Assembly (NCBI RefSeq): GCF_018866345.1
Contig: NZ_CP076443.1
Span: 333,501-397,500 of the forward strand
Source of the DNA: Gemella sp. zg-570
GTDB lineage: Bacteria; Bacillota; Bacilli; Staphylococcales; Gemellaceae
DNA length: 64,000 nt
Direction: 5' to 3'
Shown here: one piece after another, positions 9,225 to 18,441 of the stretch
Position numbering within the stretch: the first letter of the stretch is position 1
How the letters are laid out: each line of letters begins with the position of its first letter
Notes under the pieces: generated by a model
Told to the model about the DNA's origin: nothing
Database searches by the model: none
Seen by the model: the letters and a program-made list of their open reading frames with translations, nothing else
Made by a program: the position numbers and the translations under genes

Positions 9225-10181
9225 ATGAAATTTGTAAAAAAATATAAAAAAATAATTCTTAGTTTTTTAGTTGTATTTATTTTGGGAGCGGGTTGGTTTA
9301 CCGGTGATTATTTTTACAACTTTGCCTTAAATCCAAAAGTTAATAAAGATAAGGTTTCAAATCAAGATGATGACGGAGTAGTTGATCCGAGAAAAGAAAT
9401 AAATATGAAATGGTTTGATGAAAACAAACAAGAACACAGCATGAATTCTGTTACGGGAGTAAAATTAAAAGGATATACTTTTGTTCATAAAGATTCTAAA
9501 GAAGAAGCACAGGCAAGAAAATGGGTAGTAGTAACACACGGTTTCTTTATTGAAGCTAAAAAAGCGGCAAACTATATTCGTGGTTTTTACGATAGGGGTT
9601 ATAATGTATTTGCACCTGACCTAATAGGACATGGGAAAAGTGAAGGGAAAGCCTACTCTATGGGCGGGTATGATTCAACCGACCTAGTTTCTTGGGTGAA
9701 AAAAGTTTCTACTGAAAATAACAACCCACAAATAGTCTTATTTGGTATTAGTATGGGTGCAGCAACAACTATGAATTCTCTAAATAAGGGCTTGCCAGAT
9801 AATGTTAAAGGCTTTATTGAAGACAGTGGTTATGTAAACTTAAAAGAAGAATTTGTTTACCAACTAGATAAAATGTTTGGCTTGCCATCATTTCCTGTAA
9901 TACCTCTAGCTAACATGGTTACGAAAATTAAGGCGGGTTATAATTTTGGAGATGTTGATGCAAGTGAAGCCTTGAAAACTACAAAACTACCAGCCCTAAT
10001 ATTACATGGCGATGCAGACGGCTATGTTCCATTAGCAAATGCTCAGAAAGCTTATGAATTATTGACATCTAATAAAGAAATTCATATATTTAAAGACTCT
10101 AAACACTGCAAGGCAGAAAGAAAATATAATGAAGAATATTGGTCTTATATAGAGAAATTTTTAAATAAAGTTTACAAATAA
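9225..10181 (+). CDS. Membrane-anchored alpha/beta hydrolase
   Basis: Predicted surface-facing serine hydrolase of unknown substrate, similar to the YqkD/BAAT-like hydrolases of Firmicutes. A basic N-terminus and one hydrophobic segment (IILSFLVVFILGAGWF) anchor it, followed by an extracytoplasmic alpha/beta-hydrolase domain. Visible catalytic elements are the oxyanion region VVVTHGFF, the nucleophile elbow FGISMGAAT, the acid in ILHGDADGYVP and the His in DSKHCKAE. A first ATG at 9219 sits one base from AGGAG, so the second ATG at 9225, seven bases away, is the better start. It is closed by a bidirectional terminator. Confidence 0.85.
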   Translation: MKFVKKYKKIILSFLVVFILGAGWFTGDYFYNFALNPKVNKDKVSNQDDDGVVDPRKEINMKWFDENKQEHSMNSVTGVKLKGYTFVHKDSKEEAQARKWVVVTHGFFIEAKKAANYIRGFYDRGYNVFAPDLIGHGKSEGKAYSMGGYDSTDLVSWVKKVSTENNNPQIVLFGISMGAATTMNSLNKGLPDNVKGFIEDSGYVNLKEEFVYQLDKMFGLPSFPVIPLANMVTKIKAGYNFGDVDASEALKTTKLPALILHGDADGYVPLANAQKAYELLTSNKEIHIFKDSKHCKAERKYNEEYWSYIEKFLNKVYK

Positions 10182-10204
10182 AGTTGAAATTACAAAAATA
10201 TAAA

Positions 10205-10237
10205 TTTAAGGACTACATGAATGTAGTCCTTTTAAAT
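10205..10237. terminator. Bidirectional terminator
   Basis: Stem AAGGACTACAT / ATGTAGTCCTT around GA, with A-rich and T-rich flanks. It separates the convergent hydrolase and DUF3021 genes. Confidence 0.88.
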
Positions 10238-10683
10238 TATAAATTCTTACTTAATTTTTTATTTATCTCATCTATTTTCTTTTTTGTAGAAAAGTAGAAA
10301 ATTAAAAATAGTATAAAATAAATTAAACTTACAAAAATTAAAAATCTTAGTAATTTTTTAAGATCTAATTCAAACCAATGTAGGTAGTAACCACCTAAAA
10401 GCAGGGGCAGGGTAATAAGAAAATAATGAATTATACTCTGCCTAAATAAATAATTGTCCTGCTTAAAAATATTTCTTGCAAAACCTTGTGATACTCCTAT
10501 AAGGGCAAATACTAAAAGTTGCAGCCCTACTGCTGTATCTATGTTATTAAATTTACTAGCAAAATTAGGAACAACTGGTGAAAAACTGTAATCTAAAATA
10601 AAAGTAGTTATTATGTAGTGTAGTAGCGTACCAAAGCCAATACCTATTATTGAATATAAAATTATTTCTTTTAAAATTTTCAT
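10237..10683 (-). CDS. DUF3021-type membrane protein, probable partner of the LytTR regulator
   Basis: A 148-residue protein with four predicted TM helices (about residues 7-27, 48-70, 84-103 and 115-138) and a lysine-rich tail. Size, topology and position directly after a small LytTR regulator match DUF3021 proteins. In the LytTR regulatory systems of streptococci, a comparable membrane protein restrains its cognate LytTR activator. That functional link is family knowledge; here only the gene pair is seen. An AGGAGG-type site precedes the ATG and 11 bases separate it from the upstream gene, so the two are cotranscribed. Confidence 0.75.
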   Translation of the reverse strand: MKILKEIILYSIIGIGFGTLLHYIITTFILDYSFSPVVPNFASKFNNIDTAVGLQLLVFALIGVSQGFARNIFKQDNYLFRQSIIHYFLITLPLLLGGYYLHWFELDLKKLLRFLIFVSLIYFILFLIFYFSTKKKIDEINKKLSKNL

Positions 10684-10694
10684 ATTTATACCTC

Positions 10695-11129
10695 CTAAAT
10701 ATTCAACTTATTTTTAAAATTTTTTATATTTCTCCTTGAAACAAATGTGCTATCTCCATTTTTGAATTTAAGCATAATAGTTCCCTTGTAGCTGAAATCT
10801 AATTTTTTAATAAAATTTAGATTTACAATTTCACTTTGAGATATTTTTATAAAATTATTATTCAGTAGATTATCAAATTCATATAATCTACTTTTTGATT
10901 TATATTTTTGACAGTTTGCAATTAAAAATGTAGTTTTATCTTCAATAAATATTCTTTCTATATCTTCTTCTTTTAGTATTTCAAGTTCATTATTTTTATA
11001 GCCAATAATCACGTCCTTATTCGTTTTAGTGAAGTTAATAATTTTTTCAATTTTATTATCAACTTTATTTGTAAAAATTTTTATAAGTGTCTCCTTAAAT
11101 TTGCTGTCAATAATTAATTCTAAATTCAT
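10695..11129 (-). CDS. LytTR-domain DNA-binding regulator
   Basis: A 144-residue regulator consisting of a short N-terminal part and a LytTR DNA-binding domain (about residues 45-142). LytTR features visible are IERIFIEDKTTFLIA, SRLYEFDNLLNNNFIKISQS, IVNLNFIKKL and the C-terminal NGDSTFVSRRNIKNFKNKL. It has no receiver domain, so it is not a classical two-component response regulator. It fits the stand-alone LytTR plus membrane-inhibitor class. AAAGGAGG precedes the ATG. Targets are unknown. Such systems typically activate their own operon, and no repeat operator was convincingly seen upstream. Confidence 0.85.
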   Translation of the reverse strand: MNLELIIDSKFKETLIKIFTNKVDNKIEKIINFTKTNKDVIIGYKNNELEILKEEDIERIFIEDKTTFLIANCQKYKSKSRLYEFDNLLNNNFIKISQSEIVNLNFIKKLDFSYKGTIMLKFKNGDSTFVSRRNIKNFKNKLNI

Positions 11130-11224
11130 TTTATACCTCCTTTATTTTAGATTATAAAATATTAATAAAAAAATTCATATAATATTTTGCTATGTGGTAT
11201 TATTTTTTATTTAATTGGCAAAAT

Positions 11225-11257
11225 AAAAAAGGAGTAAAAATACTCCTTTTTTAAAAA
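11225..11257. terminator. Terminator for the truncated pepQ gene
   Basis: Palindrome AAAAAAGGAGTA / TACTCCTTTTTT with a short loop. It is placed just after the stop of the minus-strand pepQ remnant. Confidence 0.82.
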
Positions 11258-11267
11258 ATTTTTATTC

Positions 11268-11537
11268 TCCTACAACAACTAGTTCTTTATTTAGTTTGTT
11301 TAAGTTTTCGCAACCATCTTCTGTTACTAAAACTAAATCTTCTATACGAACTCCAAATTCTCCTGGTAGGTAGATACCTGGTTCTATTGAAAATACCATA
11401 CCCGGCTCAAGAACATCAGTATTGATAGAAGAAACATCACCGAACTCATGGCACTCTAAACCTATATTATGACCAGTTCTGTGAGTGAAATATTCTCCGT
11501 ATCCTTTTTCTGTAATGTAATCTCTACAAGCAGGGTC
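11268..11537 (-). pseudogene. Xaa-Pro dipeptidase (PepQ) C-terminal fragment
   Basis: The minus strand encodes about 90 residues of an M24 metallopeptidase C-terminus: [47 protein letters not shown] and [10 protein letters not shown]. These include the metal-ligand region [13 protein letters not shown] and the two conserved Glu segments of the pita-bread fold. The frame is open to its natural stop, but the N-terminal two-thirds are missing. At 11537-11538 the sequence switches abruptly to an unrelated plus-strand transporter gene. Without a start codon it cannot be functional. The intact M24 peptidase at 13366 is a different, longer type. Confidence 0.85.
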
Positions 11538-12278
11538 AATTCACAAAGAAAGTGAAGTTAAAGAAGAAACAGATAAAAAAGAACAAACGCCTATAGCAAC
11601 CTAGGAATTAAGAAGAGTTTTTTCAATAATTCTTATCTCATTATTCTCAGTAGTATTCTGGTTATTCTGGTACTTAACATATCTTGCTGTTTATGACTAT
11701 GCACCAACTTATGTAGACTTAAATGTATTTGGTAGTCAAGTTTCTACTGCACTATTCGATTCAGAAAATACCTTACTATGTATCGTTTTAGAGCCAGTTC
11801 TTGGAGCTTTATGGGTGAAACTTTCTAAGAGACCTCAAGGAGATATGAGCTTATATAAAAAATTGTCTCTAGGTTTATTACTTCTTGGAACATCGTTCTT
11901 AATGCTTGTTGGAGCAGAAGTGCAAGGTGGTGTAGGAACTCCAGAATCATCTAAAGCAAGTATTTTATGGATTGTAATGTTTGGTGTTATTCTTTCATTA
12001 GGGGAAATGGTATTTTCTCCATTAGGAAATGCCTTTATTTCTAAATATGCACCAAAACATATTCTATCTATCTTAATGGCAGTTTGGACTATTTCTACAT
12101 TTATTGCCGCTAAATCTTATGGATATATTTATAATTGGACTTTGACACAAAACTTCCTACATGTATAATAGGAATAGCGGTAGTCTTGGCAGTATTAGCA
12201 CTGTTATTATTCTTATTCGAGAAAAAACTTGCTTCTATTGTTAAACTTCGTGAGGGAGAAATTTTAATAGAACGTTAG
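11538..12278 (+). pseudogene. POT-family oligopeptide transporter, 5'-truncated and frameshifted
   Basis: C-terminal half of a proton-dependent oligopeptide transporter (DtpT type). The conceptual protein reads through LRRVFSIILISLFSVVFW, FWYLTYLAVYDYAPTYVDLN, ALWVKLSKRPQGD, the conserved SLGEMVFSPLGNAFISKYAP and SILMAVWTISTFIAAKSYGY. An in-frame TAG at 11602-11604 interrupts it before ELRRVF. A frameshift near 12160 puts the natural C-terminal helix (AVLALLLFLFEKKLA) in another frame up to about 12278. The N-terminal half is gone at the junction with pepQ. The 117-residue open piece at 11815-12168 is not a gene of its own. Confidence 0.82.
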
Positions 12279-12327
12279 TTTATTTTATAAAAGGTCGTCA
12301 AATAAATTAAATGAATAGAAAATTTCT

Positions 12328-12356
12328 TACTCATTTTTATTTTTCTATGTTATAAT
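12328..12356 (+). promoter_or_regulatory. Extended -10 promoter for pip-pepP
   Basis: TGTTATAAT (TGn plus perfect TATAAT at 12351-12356) with only a weak -35-like sequence. It lies 36 bases before the pip start. Confidence 0.65.
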
Positions 12357-12391
12357 ATAGGTGTATAAAATAGAAATAAGGAGTAATTAAT

Positions 12392-13354
12392 ATGACATTA
12401 AGAACATTTTACCCAGAGATTGAAGCTAATTTTACTGATTTTATAAAAGTAGATGAACAGCATACAATCTACTATGAAGAATCAGGTAATCCAAAGGGAC
12501 AGCCTGTTATTTTTTTACATGGTGGACCTGGTTGTGGTTCTTCTCCAACTTGTAGAAGATACTTTGCCCCTGAATTTTATCGTATAATAGTTTTCGATCA
12601 AAGAGGGAGTGGTAAATCTACACCACATGCTTGTTTAGAAAATAATGATACTTGGCATATTATCGAAGATATAGAAAAAATTCGTCAAGCCTTAAATATT
12701 GAAAAATGGCTTGTCTTTGGTGGTAGCTGGGGGGCAACACTAGCTTTATGCTATGCTATTAAGCATCCAGAAAGAGTACAAGGTTTGGTATTGAGGGGAA
12801 TATTCTTGGGACGCCGTGAAGATATAGAATGGATTTATGAAATTGGTGGTGCAAGTAATATTCAACCAGAAGCATTTGAAAAATATATTAGCATAATACC
12901 AGAAGAAGAAAGAAAAGATATTATCTCAGCTTATTATAGAAGATTAACAAGTGATGATAGGGAAGATAGAGAACAAGCAGCTAAAGAATGGAGTATGTGG
13001 GAGGGAAATCTTGTAACTCTTCTGCCAGATCCAAATTTAGAAAATAGTTTTGGAGAAATTAATTATGCAATTTCAATGGCGACCATAGAATGCCATTTTT
13101 GGATGAACAATATGTTCTGGGATGATGATAATTATATCTTAAATAATGTAGATGTTATTAAAGATGTTCCTACTATTATTGTTCATGGACGTTATGATAT
13201 TGATTGTCGAGTTATTGGGGCTTATGAACTAAGTAAAAAATTAAATAATTGTGAATTAAATGTAGTTGTTGCTTCAGGTCATTCATCAGGAGAAGCAGGG
13301 ATTGTTGACGGACTTATTAAAGCAACAGATAAATTTAGGGAAATATTAAAATAA
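12392..13354 (+). CDS. pip: Proline iminopeptidase
   Basis: Alpha/beta-hydrolase of the S33 family releasing N-terminal proline from peptides in the cytoplasm. The 320-residue length is standard. Visible motifs are the oxyanion motif FLHGGPGCGSSP, DQRGSGKSTPHA, the nucleophile elbow VFGGSWGATLAL, RGIFLGRREDIEWIY, the acid in VHGRYDIDCR and the His in ASGHSSGEAG. It has its own extended -10 promoter and AAGGAG site. Twelve bases separate it from the Xaa-Pro aminopeptidase gene, forming a proline-peptide utilisation pair. Together with the nearby dead pepQ and oligopeptide transporter, this marks a peptide-catabolism neighbourhood. Confidence 0.94.
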   Translation: MTLRTFYPEIEANFTDFIKVDEQHTIYYEESGNPKGQPVIFLHGGPGCGSSPTCRRYFAPEFYRIIVFDQRGSGKSTPHACLENNDTWHIIEDIEKIRQALNIEKWLVFGGSWGATLALCYAIKHPERVQGLVLRGIFLGRREDIEWIYEIGGASNIQPEAFEKYISIIPEEERKDIISAYYRRLTSDDREDREQAAKEWSMWEGNLVTLLPDPNLENSFGEINYAISMATIECHFWMNNMFWDDDNYILNNVDVIKDVPTIIVHGRYDIDCRVIGAYELSKKLNNCELNVVVASGHSSGEAGIVDGLIKATDKFREILK

Positions 13355-13365
13355 GGAGAAAATTT

Positions 13366-15162
13366 ATGAATGTGCTTGAGAGAATAGCTAAATTAAGAGA
13401 ACTTATGGCTAGTGATGGGATAGATATTTATATGATACCTACTGCTGACTATCACAACAGTGAATATGTAGGGGAACATTTTAAGTCTAGGGAATTTATA
13501 AGTGGCTTTACTGGTTCTGCTGGGACTGTTGTCGTTACAAAAGATTTTGCAGGTCTTTGGACTGACGGTAGATACTTTTTACAGGCAGAAAATCAACTTG
13601 CAAGCAGTGGTATAGTTTTACAAAAAATGGGAGAGCCAGAGGTTCCAAGTATAACAGATTTTATCGTTGAAAATATTTCAGAGGGTGGAGTATTAGGTTT
13701 TGACGGAAGAGTTGTTATGTTTGGGCAAGGTAAAGAATTATTTGTCAAACTTAAAAAGAAAAATGCCACAATAAAATACGATATTGACTTAGTTGATGAA
13801 ATTTGGGATGATAGACCTTCATTATCAAAAAACAAGGCATTCTCGTTAAGTTTAGAGCAAGCTGGACAAACTGTTGCTCAAAAATTAGAAAGACTTAGAC
13901 GTGAAATGGCTGAAGTTGGAGCTAATGCACACATAATAACAACTTTAGATGACAATGGCTGGTTACTAAATATTCGTGGTACTGATGTTGATTTCTTCAC
14001 TCTACTTTTAAGTTATTCAATAGTATATGAAAATAAAGTTGATTTTTATGTTGATGAAAGTAAATTATCTACTTCAATAAAAGAAGAACTTGCAAAAGAT
14101 AATGTTAATTTAAAGCCGTATAATTATATTTATGAAGATGTAAAAGAATTTTCATATTCAGATGTTGTTTTAGTAGACCCAGCTTTGTTAAATTATGCAA
14201 TATTTAATAATATTCCTAAGGAAGCGACATTAATAGAAAAACGTAATCCAACTGTTCTGATGAAAGCTATGAAAAATGAAATTGAAATTAAAAATATAAT
14301 TTCTGCCCATGTTAAAGATGGAGTTGCACACACTAAATTTATTTATTGGTTAAAACAACTAGCTAAAAATGGACTTATTGAAAAGGAAAGTGAACTTAGT
14401 GTTTCTGATAAATTAGTAGAATTTAGAAGAGAGCAAGGAGATTATATCTGCCCAAGTTTTGCTCCTATATGTGGTCATGCCGCTAACGGTGCTATTATTC
14501 ACTATTCTTCAACTCCAGAAACAAATGTAAATATTAATCTTGGAACATTCTTACTAACTGATACTGGTGCAAATTATATGCAGGGTTCTACGGATATTAC
14601 TAGAACTACTGCTATTGGAAAAGTTAGTGATGAATTAAAGCATGACTACACACGTGTATTAAAAGCTAATTTACAATTATCTAAGGCTAAGTTTTTAGAG
14701 GGAGTTACTGGGCAAAATCTTGATGTTTTAGCTCGTATGCCTCTGTGGGAAAATTACGAAAACTATAATCACGGAACAGGACACGGAGTAGGATACTTGG
14801 GTAATATCCATGAAGGTCCAGCTGGCATTCGTTGGCAAATTCGTCTAAATGAATTAGAACCTTTAAGAGAGGGCATGGTACTATCAAATGAACCTGGACT
14901 ATACATTACTAATTCACACGGAATACGTTTGGAAAATGAATTAGTTGTTAGAAAAACTGTAAAAAATGAATATGGTCAATTTTTAGAGTTTGAAGTAATA
15001 ACCTACGTGCCATTTGATTTAGAAGCAATAGACTTTAATATGTTAAATGATGTTGATAGATATGAATTAAATAAATATCACAAAAAAGTTTATGAAGTAG
15101 TCGCTCCGCACTTAACTGAAGAAGAAAGAATGTGGTTAAAAGAAGCTACTAGAGAAATTTAA
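13366..15162 (+). CDS. Xaa-Pro aminopeptidase (long, three-domain aminopeptidase P)
   Basis: Metallo-aminopeptidase that removes the residue in front of an N-terminal X-Pro bond. At 598 residues it is the long eukaryote-like APP1 type. Two creatinase-like N-terminal domains (about 1-310) precede the M24 pita-bread catalytic domain. That domain carries the Co/Mn ligands: the first Asp in LLTDTGANYMQGSTDITRT, the second Asp in the same segment, the His in NHGTGHGVGYLGNIHEG, and Glu in LSNEPGLY and RLENELVV. The C-terminal domain ends at LTEEERMWL. Start ATG follows AAGGAG. It lies downstream of pip in one operon. Confidence 0.92.
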   Translation: MNVLERIAKLRELMASDGIDIYMIPTADYHNSEYVGEHFKSREFISGFTGSAGTVVVTKDFAGLWTDGRYFLQAENQLASSGIVLQKMGEPEVPSITDFIVENISEGGVLGFDGRVVMFGQGKELFVKLKKKNATIKYDIDLVDEIWDDRPSLSKNKAFSLSLEQAGQTVAQKLERLRREMAEVGANAHIITTLDDNGWLLNIRGTDVDFFTLLLSYSIVYENKVDFYVDESKLSTSIKEELAKDNVNLKPYNYIYEDVKEFSYSDVVLVDPALLNYAIFNNIPKEATLIEKRNPTVLMKAMKNEIEIKNIISAHVKDGVAHTKFIYWLKQLAKNGLIEKESELSVSDKLVEFRREQGDYICPSFAPICGHAANGAIIHYSSTPETNVNINLGTFLLTDTGANYMQGSTDITRTTAIGKVSDELKHDYTRVLKANLQLSKAKFLEGVTGQNLDVLARMPLWENYENYNHGTGHGVGYLGNIHEGPAGIRWQIRLNELEPLREGMVLSNEPGLYITNSHGIRLENELVVRKTVKNEYGQFLEFEVITYVPFDLEAIDFNMLNDVDRYELNKYHKKVYEVVAPHLTEEERMWLKEATREI

Positions 15163-15331
15163 TTTTTAAAATTTTAATAAAATAAAAATATAAGAAAACA
15201 AGAAATAAGCACTTATATAAGTTATAGCAGAATTTATTTTTTAAATGTTATTCTAACTTTTTTATCTTCTTCTCTGGCAAAAAAGTTTTAAAAATGTTAA
15301 TATGATAATAGAGAATCTTGGAGGTTGATTG

Positions 15332-15997
15332 ATGATAAAAAAATTAGAAGCGGTTATTTTTGATTTTGACGGAACGATTGTTGATACAGAAAAAACATAT
15401 TATGAAGTAATGTCAGAATTAATAAAAAAACATACAAATATAGAATTGGATATTATAAATTATATTAAAAACGTTCCTGGCACAAGTGCAGAGCAATGTA
15501 AAAAGTATATTATGTCAACTTATGATATGAGTGAAGAAAAATATAGCAAACTAGAAAAAGATTTAACGTCTATGTATGACAGATTTATTAAATCACCTTT
15601 GCTTCCCTATATAGAAGATACTTTTAAATTGTTAATAGCAAATAATATAAAAATCGGTGTGGCATCTAATGGAAGTTTGGAACATATCATAGATGGTTTA
15701 AAAGAACATAATCTTTATAACTATGTTGATGATATAGTAACAAAATATGATGTGGAAAATGGCAAGCCGGCACCTGATATTTATTTGGCGGCTGCTTATA
15801 GATTGGGAGTGAGTATCGAAAACTGTATCGCAGTAGAAGATTCAAAACCAGGTTCATTAGCTGCTACTTCTGCTGGAGCATATTTAATATTACAGCCTAA
15901 TGAAATAACAAAATATTTCGATTTTAGTGATATTAAATTTAATAAAATTAATTGTAATTTGTATGAGGAAATAAAAAAAATAATAAAGGAGCAATAA
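15332..15997 (+). CDS. HAD-superfamily hydrolase (beta-phosphoglucomutase-like)
   Basis: Phosphatase or phosphomutase of the HAD superfamily; the substrate is not evident. Motif I FDFDGTIVDTE at the N-terminus holds the nucleophile Asp. Motif II is VASNGS, the motif III Lys sits in ENGKPAPDIY, and motif IV is AVEDSKPG. An alpha-helical cap lies between about residues 18 and 90. A TTG precedes the ATG by one codon (15329); the ATG at 15332 is better spaced from GGAGG. The OsmC-like gene starts 3 bases after its stop, so the two are cotranscribed. Confidence 0.88.
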   Translation: MIKKLEAVIFDFDGTIVDTEKTYYEVMSELIKKHTNIELDIINYIKNVPGTSAEQCKKYIMSTYDMSEEKYSKLEKDLTSMYDRFIKSPLLPYIEDTFKLLIANNIKIGVASNGSLEHIIDGLKEHNLYNYVDDIVTKYDVENGKPAPDIYLAAAYRLGVSIENCIAVEDSKPGSLAATSAGAYLILQPNEITKYFDFSDIKFNKINCNLYEEIKKIIKEQ

Positions 15998-16000
15998 ATT

Positions 16001-16375
16001 ATGTATAAGGTTAAGAGTAAATTAGATAAAGGTTTTGATGTTTTTGCTAAAAGTAGTAATGAGCAAGAATATGTTTTAAAGATGACAGAAGCAGATGGAC
16101 CTATGGATGTTTTTACGGTGGCATTTTCTGGCTGTATCTTGATGTGTTCTAAGGGCTACTTTTTCAGAAAATATGAAATTCTAGACTTATCCATAGAAAT
16201 AGACTTATCTTTTGATTACGAAAACAGGGCTTATCATGCTGAAATAAAGGTTGATTATCCTGATTTAACAAAAGAGGATATAGAAGGAATAATTGAAAAT
16301 ATTAAATTACGTTGTAAAATATCTCATTTGCTAAGTGATGATGTAAAAGCAACTTATGAAATTATTAAAAAATAA
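16001..16375 (+). CDS. OsmC family protein
   Basis: A small (124 residues) OsmC/Ohr-fold protein; relatives detoxify organic hydroperoxides using a pair of cysteines. Visible features are the central FSGCILMCSKGYF segment with Cys at the start of the long helix, the EYVLKMTEADGPMDVFTVA strand and helix, and a C-terminal region KLRCKISHLL with a second Cys in the family position. The cysteines fit a peroxidase but do not prove it. It is translationally adjacent to the HAD gene, and a strong terminator follows. Confidence 0.8.
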   Translation: MYKVKSKLDKGFDVFAKSSNEQEYVLKMTEADGPMDVFTVAFSGCILMCSKGYFFRKYEILDLSIEIDLSFDYENRAYHAEIKVDYPDLTKEDIEGIIENIKLRCKISHLLSDDVKATYEIIKK

Positions 16376-16390
16376 TATATAATTTTTATG

Positions 16391-16432
16391 AACATAATAG
16401 GGTTAAAATTATTTAACCTTATTATGTTTTTA
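16391..16432 (+). terminator. Terminator after HAD-OsmC
   Basis: Long stem AACATAATAGGGTTAAA / TTTAACCTTATTATGTT followed by TTTTATTTTT. Confidence 0.88.
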
Positions 16433-16554
16433 TTTTTAGTTAAAAGATTAGATAATAAATATAAGTTATGATAATATATATTTGAAAAGTAATATACAAA
16501 ATTTTGGTGAAAGCATAATTTTGAAAGTTATTTATTAAATATTTTGGAGGAATT

Positions 16555-18441
16555 ATGACTGAATTTTTAAAAGAGTATGATGTAATTGTAATTGGTGGGG
16601 GTCATGCTGGTATTGAAGCATCTTTGGCTGCCAGTAGAAAGGGTGTAAAAACTTTATTGATTACAATTAATTTAGATACGATTGGTTTTATGCCTTGCAA
16701 TCCTAGTGTTGGTGGTCCAGCTAAGGGAATAGTTGTTCGTGAAATTGATGCACTTGGTGGAGCTATGGCAAAAATTGCTGACAAAACAAATATTCAAACA
16801 AGAATGTTAAATACAGCAAAGGGGCCAGCAGTTCGTGCCTTGCGTATGCAATCAGATAAGGTAAAGTATCAACTAGAAATGAAAAATTTATTAGAAAATG
16901 CTCCTAACTTAGATTTGGAACAAGCTATGGTGCGTGATCTTATAGTAGAAAATAATAAAGTTATTGGACTTAAAACTATGCTGGGAACAAGTTACAAGGC
17001 TAAGGCTATTGTTATAACAACGGGAACTTATCTTAGAGGAGAGATAGTAATAGGTGATGTTAAATATTCTTCAGGACCTAATCATCAAATGCCATCTATT
17101 GACTTGGCAGAACAACTAGAAAATTTAGGATTTGATATGGTTAGATTTAAGACTGGAACACCACCTCGTGTTAATGCGGATACTGTTGATTTTACAAAAA
17201 CAGAAATTCAACCAGGTGATGATAAGGAATATGCTTTTAGTTATGAAACTACCGATTTTGTTAAAGATCAAATACCTTGCTGGCTAACTTATACAAATAC
17301 TAGCACTCACGATATTATAGCTAAAAACTTAAATCGTTCTGCTATGTATTCTGGTGTGATAAAGGGAACTGGTCCAAGATATTGTCCGAGTATCGAAGAT
17401 AAGTATGTTCGTTTTAATGACAAGGAAAGACATCAATTATTTCTAGAACCAGAGGGCAGGGGTACAAAAGAAATTTATGTACAAGGTTTATCAACTTCCC
17501 TTCCCGATGATGTCCAAAGAGATATGATTAAATCCATAGCAGGTTTAGAAAATGCTAAAATTATGAGAAATGGTTACGCTATTGAATATGACGCTATCAA
17601 TCCAACAAGTCTATGGCCAACACTAGAAACAAAGTTAATAGCAGGACTATTTACAGCTGGGCAACTTAACGGAACAAGTGGCTATGAAGAAGCGGCTGGT
17701 CAGGGAATTATTGCGGGTATAAATGCGGCTTGTAAAGTATTGGGGGAAGAACCTCTAATATTGGGTAGAGATGAAGCCTATATAGGTGTCTTAATAGATG
17801 ATTTAGTAACTAAGGGAACTAACGAACCTTACAGATTATTGACATCAAGAGCTGAACATAGATTATTACTACGCCATGATAATGCTGATATGAGATTATC
17901 AGACAAGGCTTATAAGTTAAATTTAATATCAAAAGAACGTTATGATAAATTTTGTATTAAGCGACAAATGATAGCTGATGAAATAGAAAGATTAAAAACA
18001 TTTAAAATTACCCCAACAAAAATAGTTGTTGACAAGATGAATAATTTAAAAACAGCAGAATTAAGAGATGGTATCTTGGCACTAGACTTATTGAAACGCC
18101 CAGAACTTTCTTATTTCGATATTATGAATTTAGCAGAACAAGAAGTTAGTCTACCCCTTGATCTAATTGAACAAGTAGAAATAGAAATAAAATATGCAGG
18201 CTATATTAAAAAATCATTGCAACAAGTAGAAAAAATGAAAAAAATGGACGAGAAAAAAATACCTGTTGACTTAGACTATGACGATGTACCTAGTTTGGCA
18301 ATAGAGGCTCGAGAAAAATTAAAAAAAGTATTACCCTTGACCATAGGTCAAGCATCTCGTATATCTGGAGTTAATCCAGCAGATATTTCTATTTTATTAG
18401 TCTATTTAGAGCAAAGAAGAACGAGAAAAAATGATGAATAA
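16555..18441 (+). CDS. mnmG: tRNA uridine 5-carboxymethylaminomethyl modification enzyme MnmG
   Basis: FAD-dependent subunit that, with MnmE, installs the carboxymethylaminomethyl group on U34 of tRNAs reading split codon boxes. The 628-residue length is normal. Motifs are the FAD-binding [27 protein letters not shown], the catalytic-Cys region [10 protein letters not shown], the second family Cys in PCWLTYTN, the [16 protein letters not shown] signature and the C-terminal helical MnmE-binding domain. GGAGG precedes the ATG. It overlaps rsmG by 11 bases, the classic gidA-gidB pair. Neither mnmE nor the replication origin, often nearby, is in the window. Confidence 0.97.
   Translation: MTEFLKEYDVIVIGGGHAGIEASLAASRKGVKTLLITINLDTIGFMPCNPSVGGPAKGIVVREIDALGGAMAKIADKTNIQTRMLNTAKGPAVRALRMQSDKVKYQLEMKNLLENAPNLDLEQAMVRDLIVENNKVIGLKTMLGTSYKAKAIVITTGTYLRGEIVIGDVKYSSGPNHQMPSIDLAEQLENLGFDMVRFKTGTPPRVNADTVDFTKTEIQPGDDKEYAFSYETTDFVKDQIPCWLTYTNTSTHDIIAKNLNRSAMYSGVIKGTGPRYCPSIEDKYVRFNDKERHQLFLEPEGRGTKEIYVQGLSTSLPDDVQRDMIKSIAGLENAKIMRNGYAIEYDAINPTSLWPTLETKLIAGLFTAGQLNGTSGYEEAAGQGIIAGINAACKVLGEEPLILGRDEAYIGVLIDDLVTKGTNEPYRLLTSRAEHRLLLRHDNADMRLSDKAYKLNLISKERYDKFCIKRQMIADEIERLKTFKITPTKIVVDKMNNLKTAELRDGILALDLLKRPELSYFDIMNLAEQEVSLPLDLIEQVEIEIKYAGYIKKSLQQVEKMKKMDEKKIPVDLDYDDVPSLAIEAREKLKKVLPLTIGQASRISGVNPADISILLVYLEQRRTRKNDE

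Noticed and set aside
11815-12168. A 117-residue open frame that looks like a small membrane protein
   Set aside because: It is an internal piece of the decayed oligopeptide transporter, with no ribosome site of its own and homologous sequence continuing on both sides.
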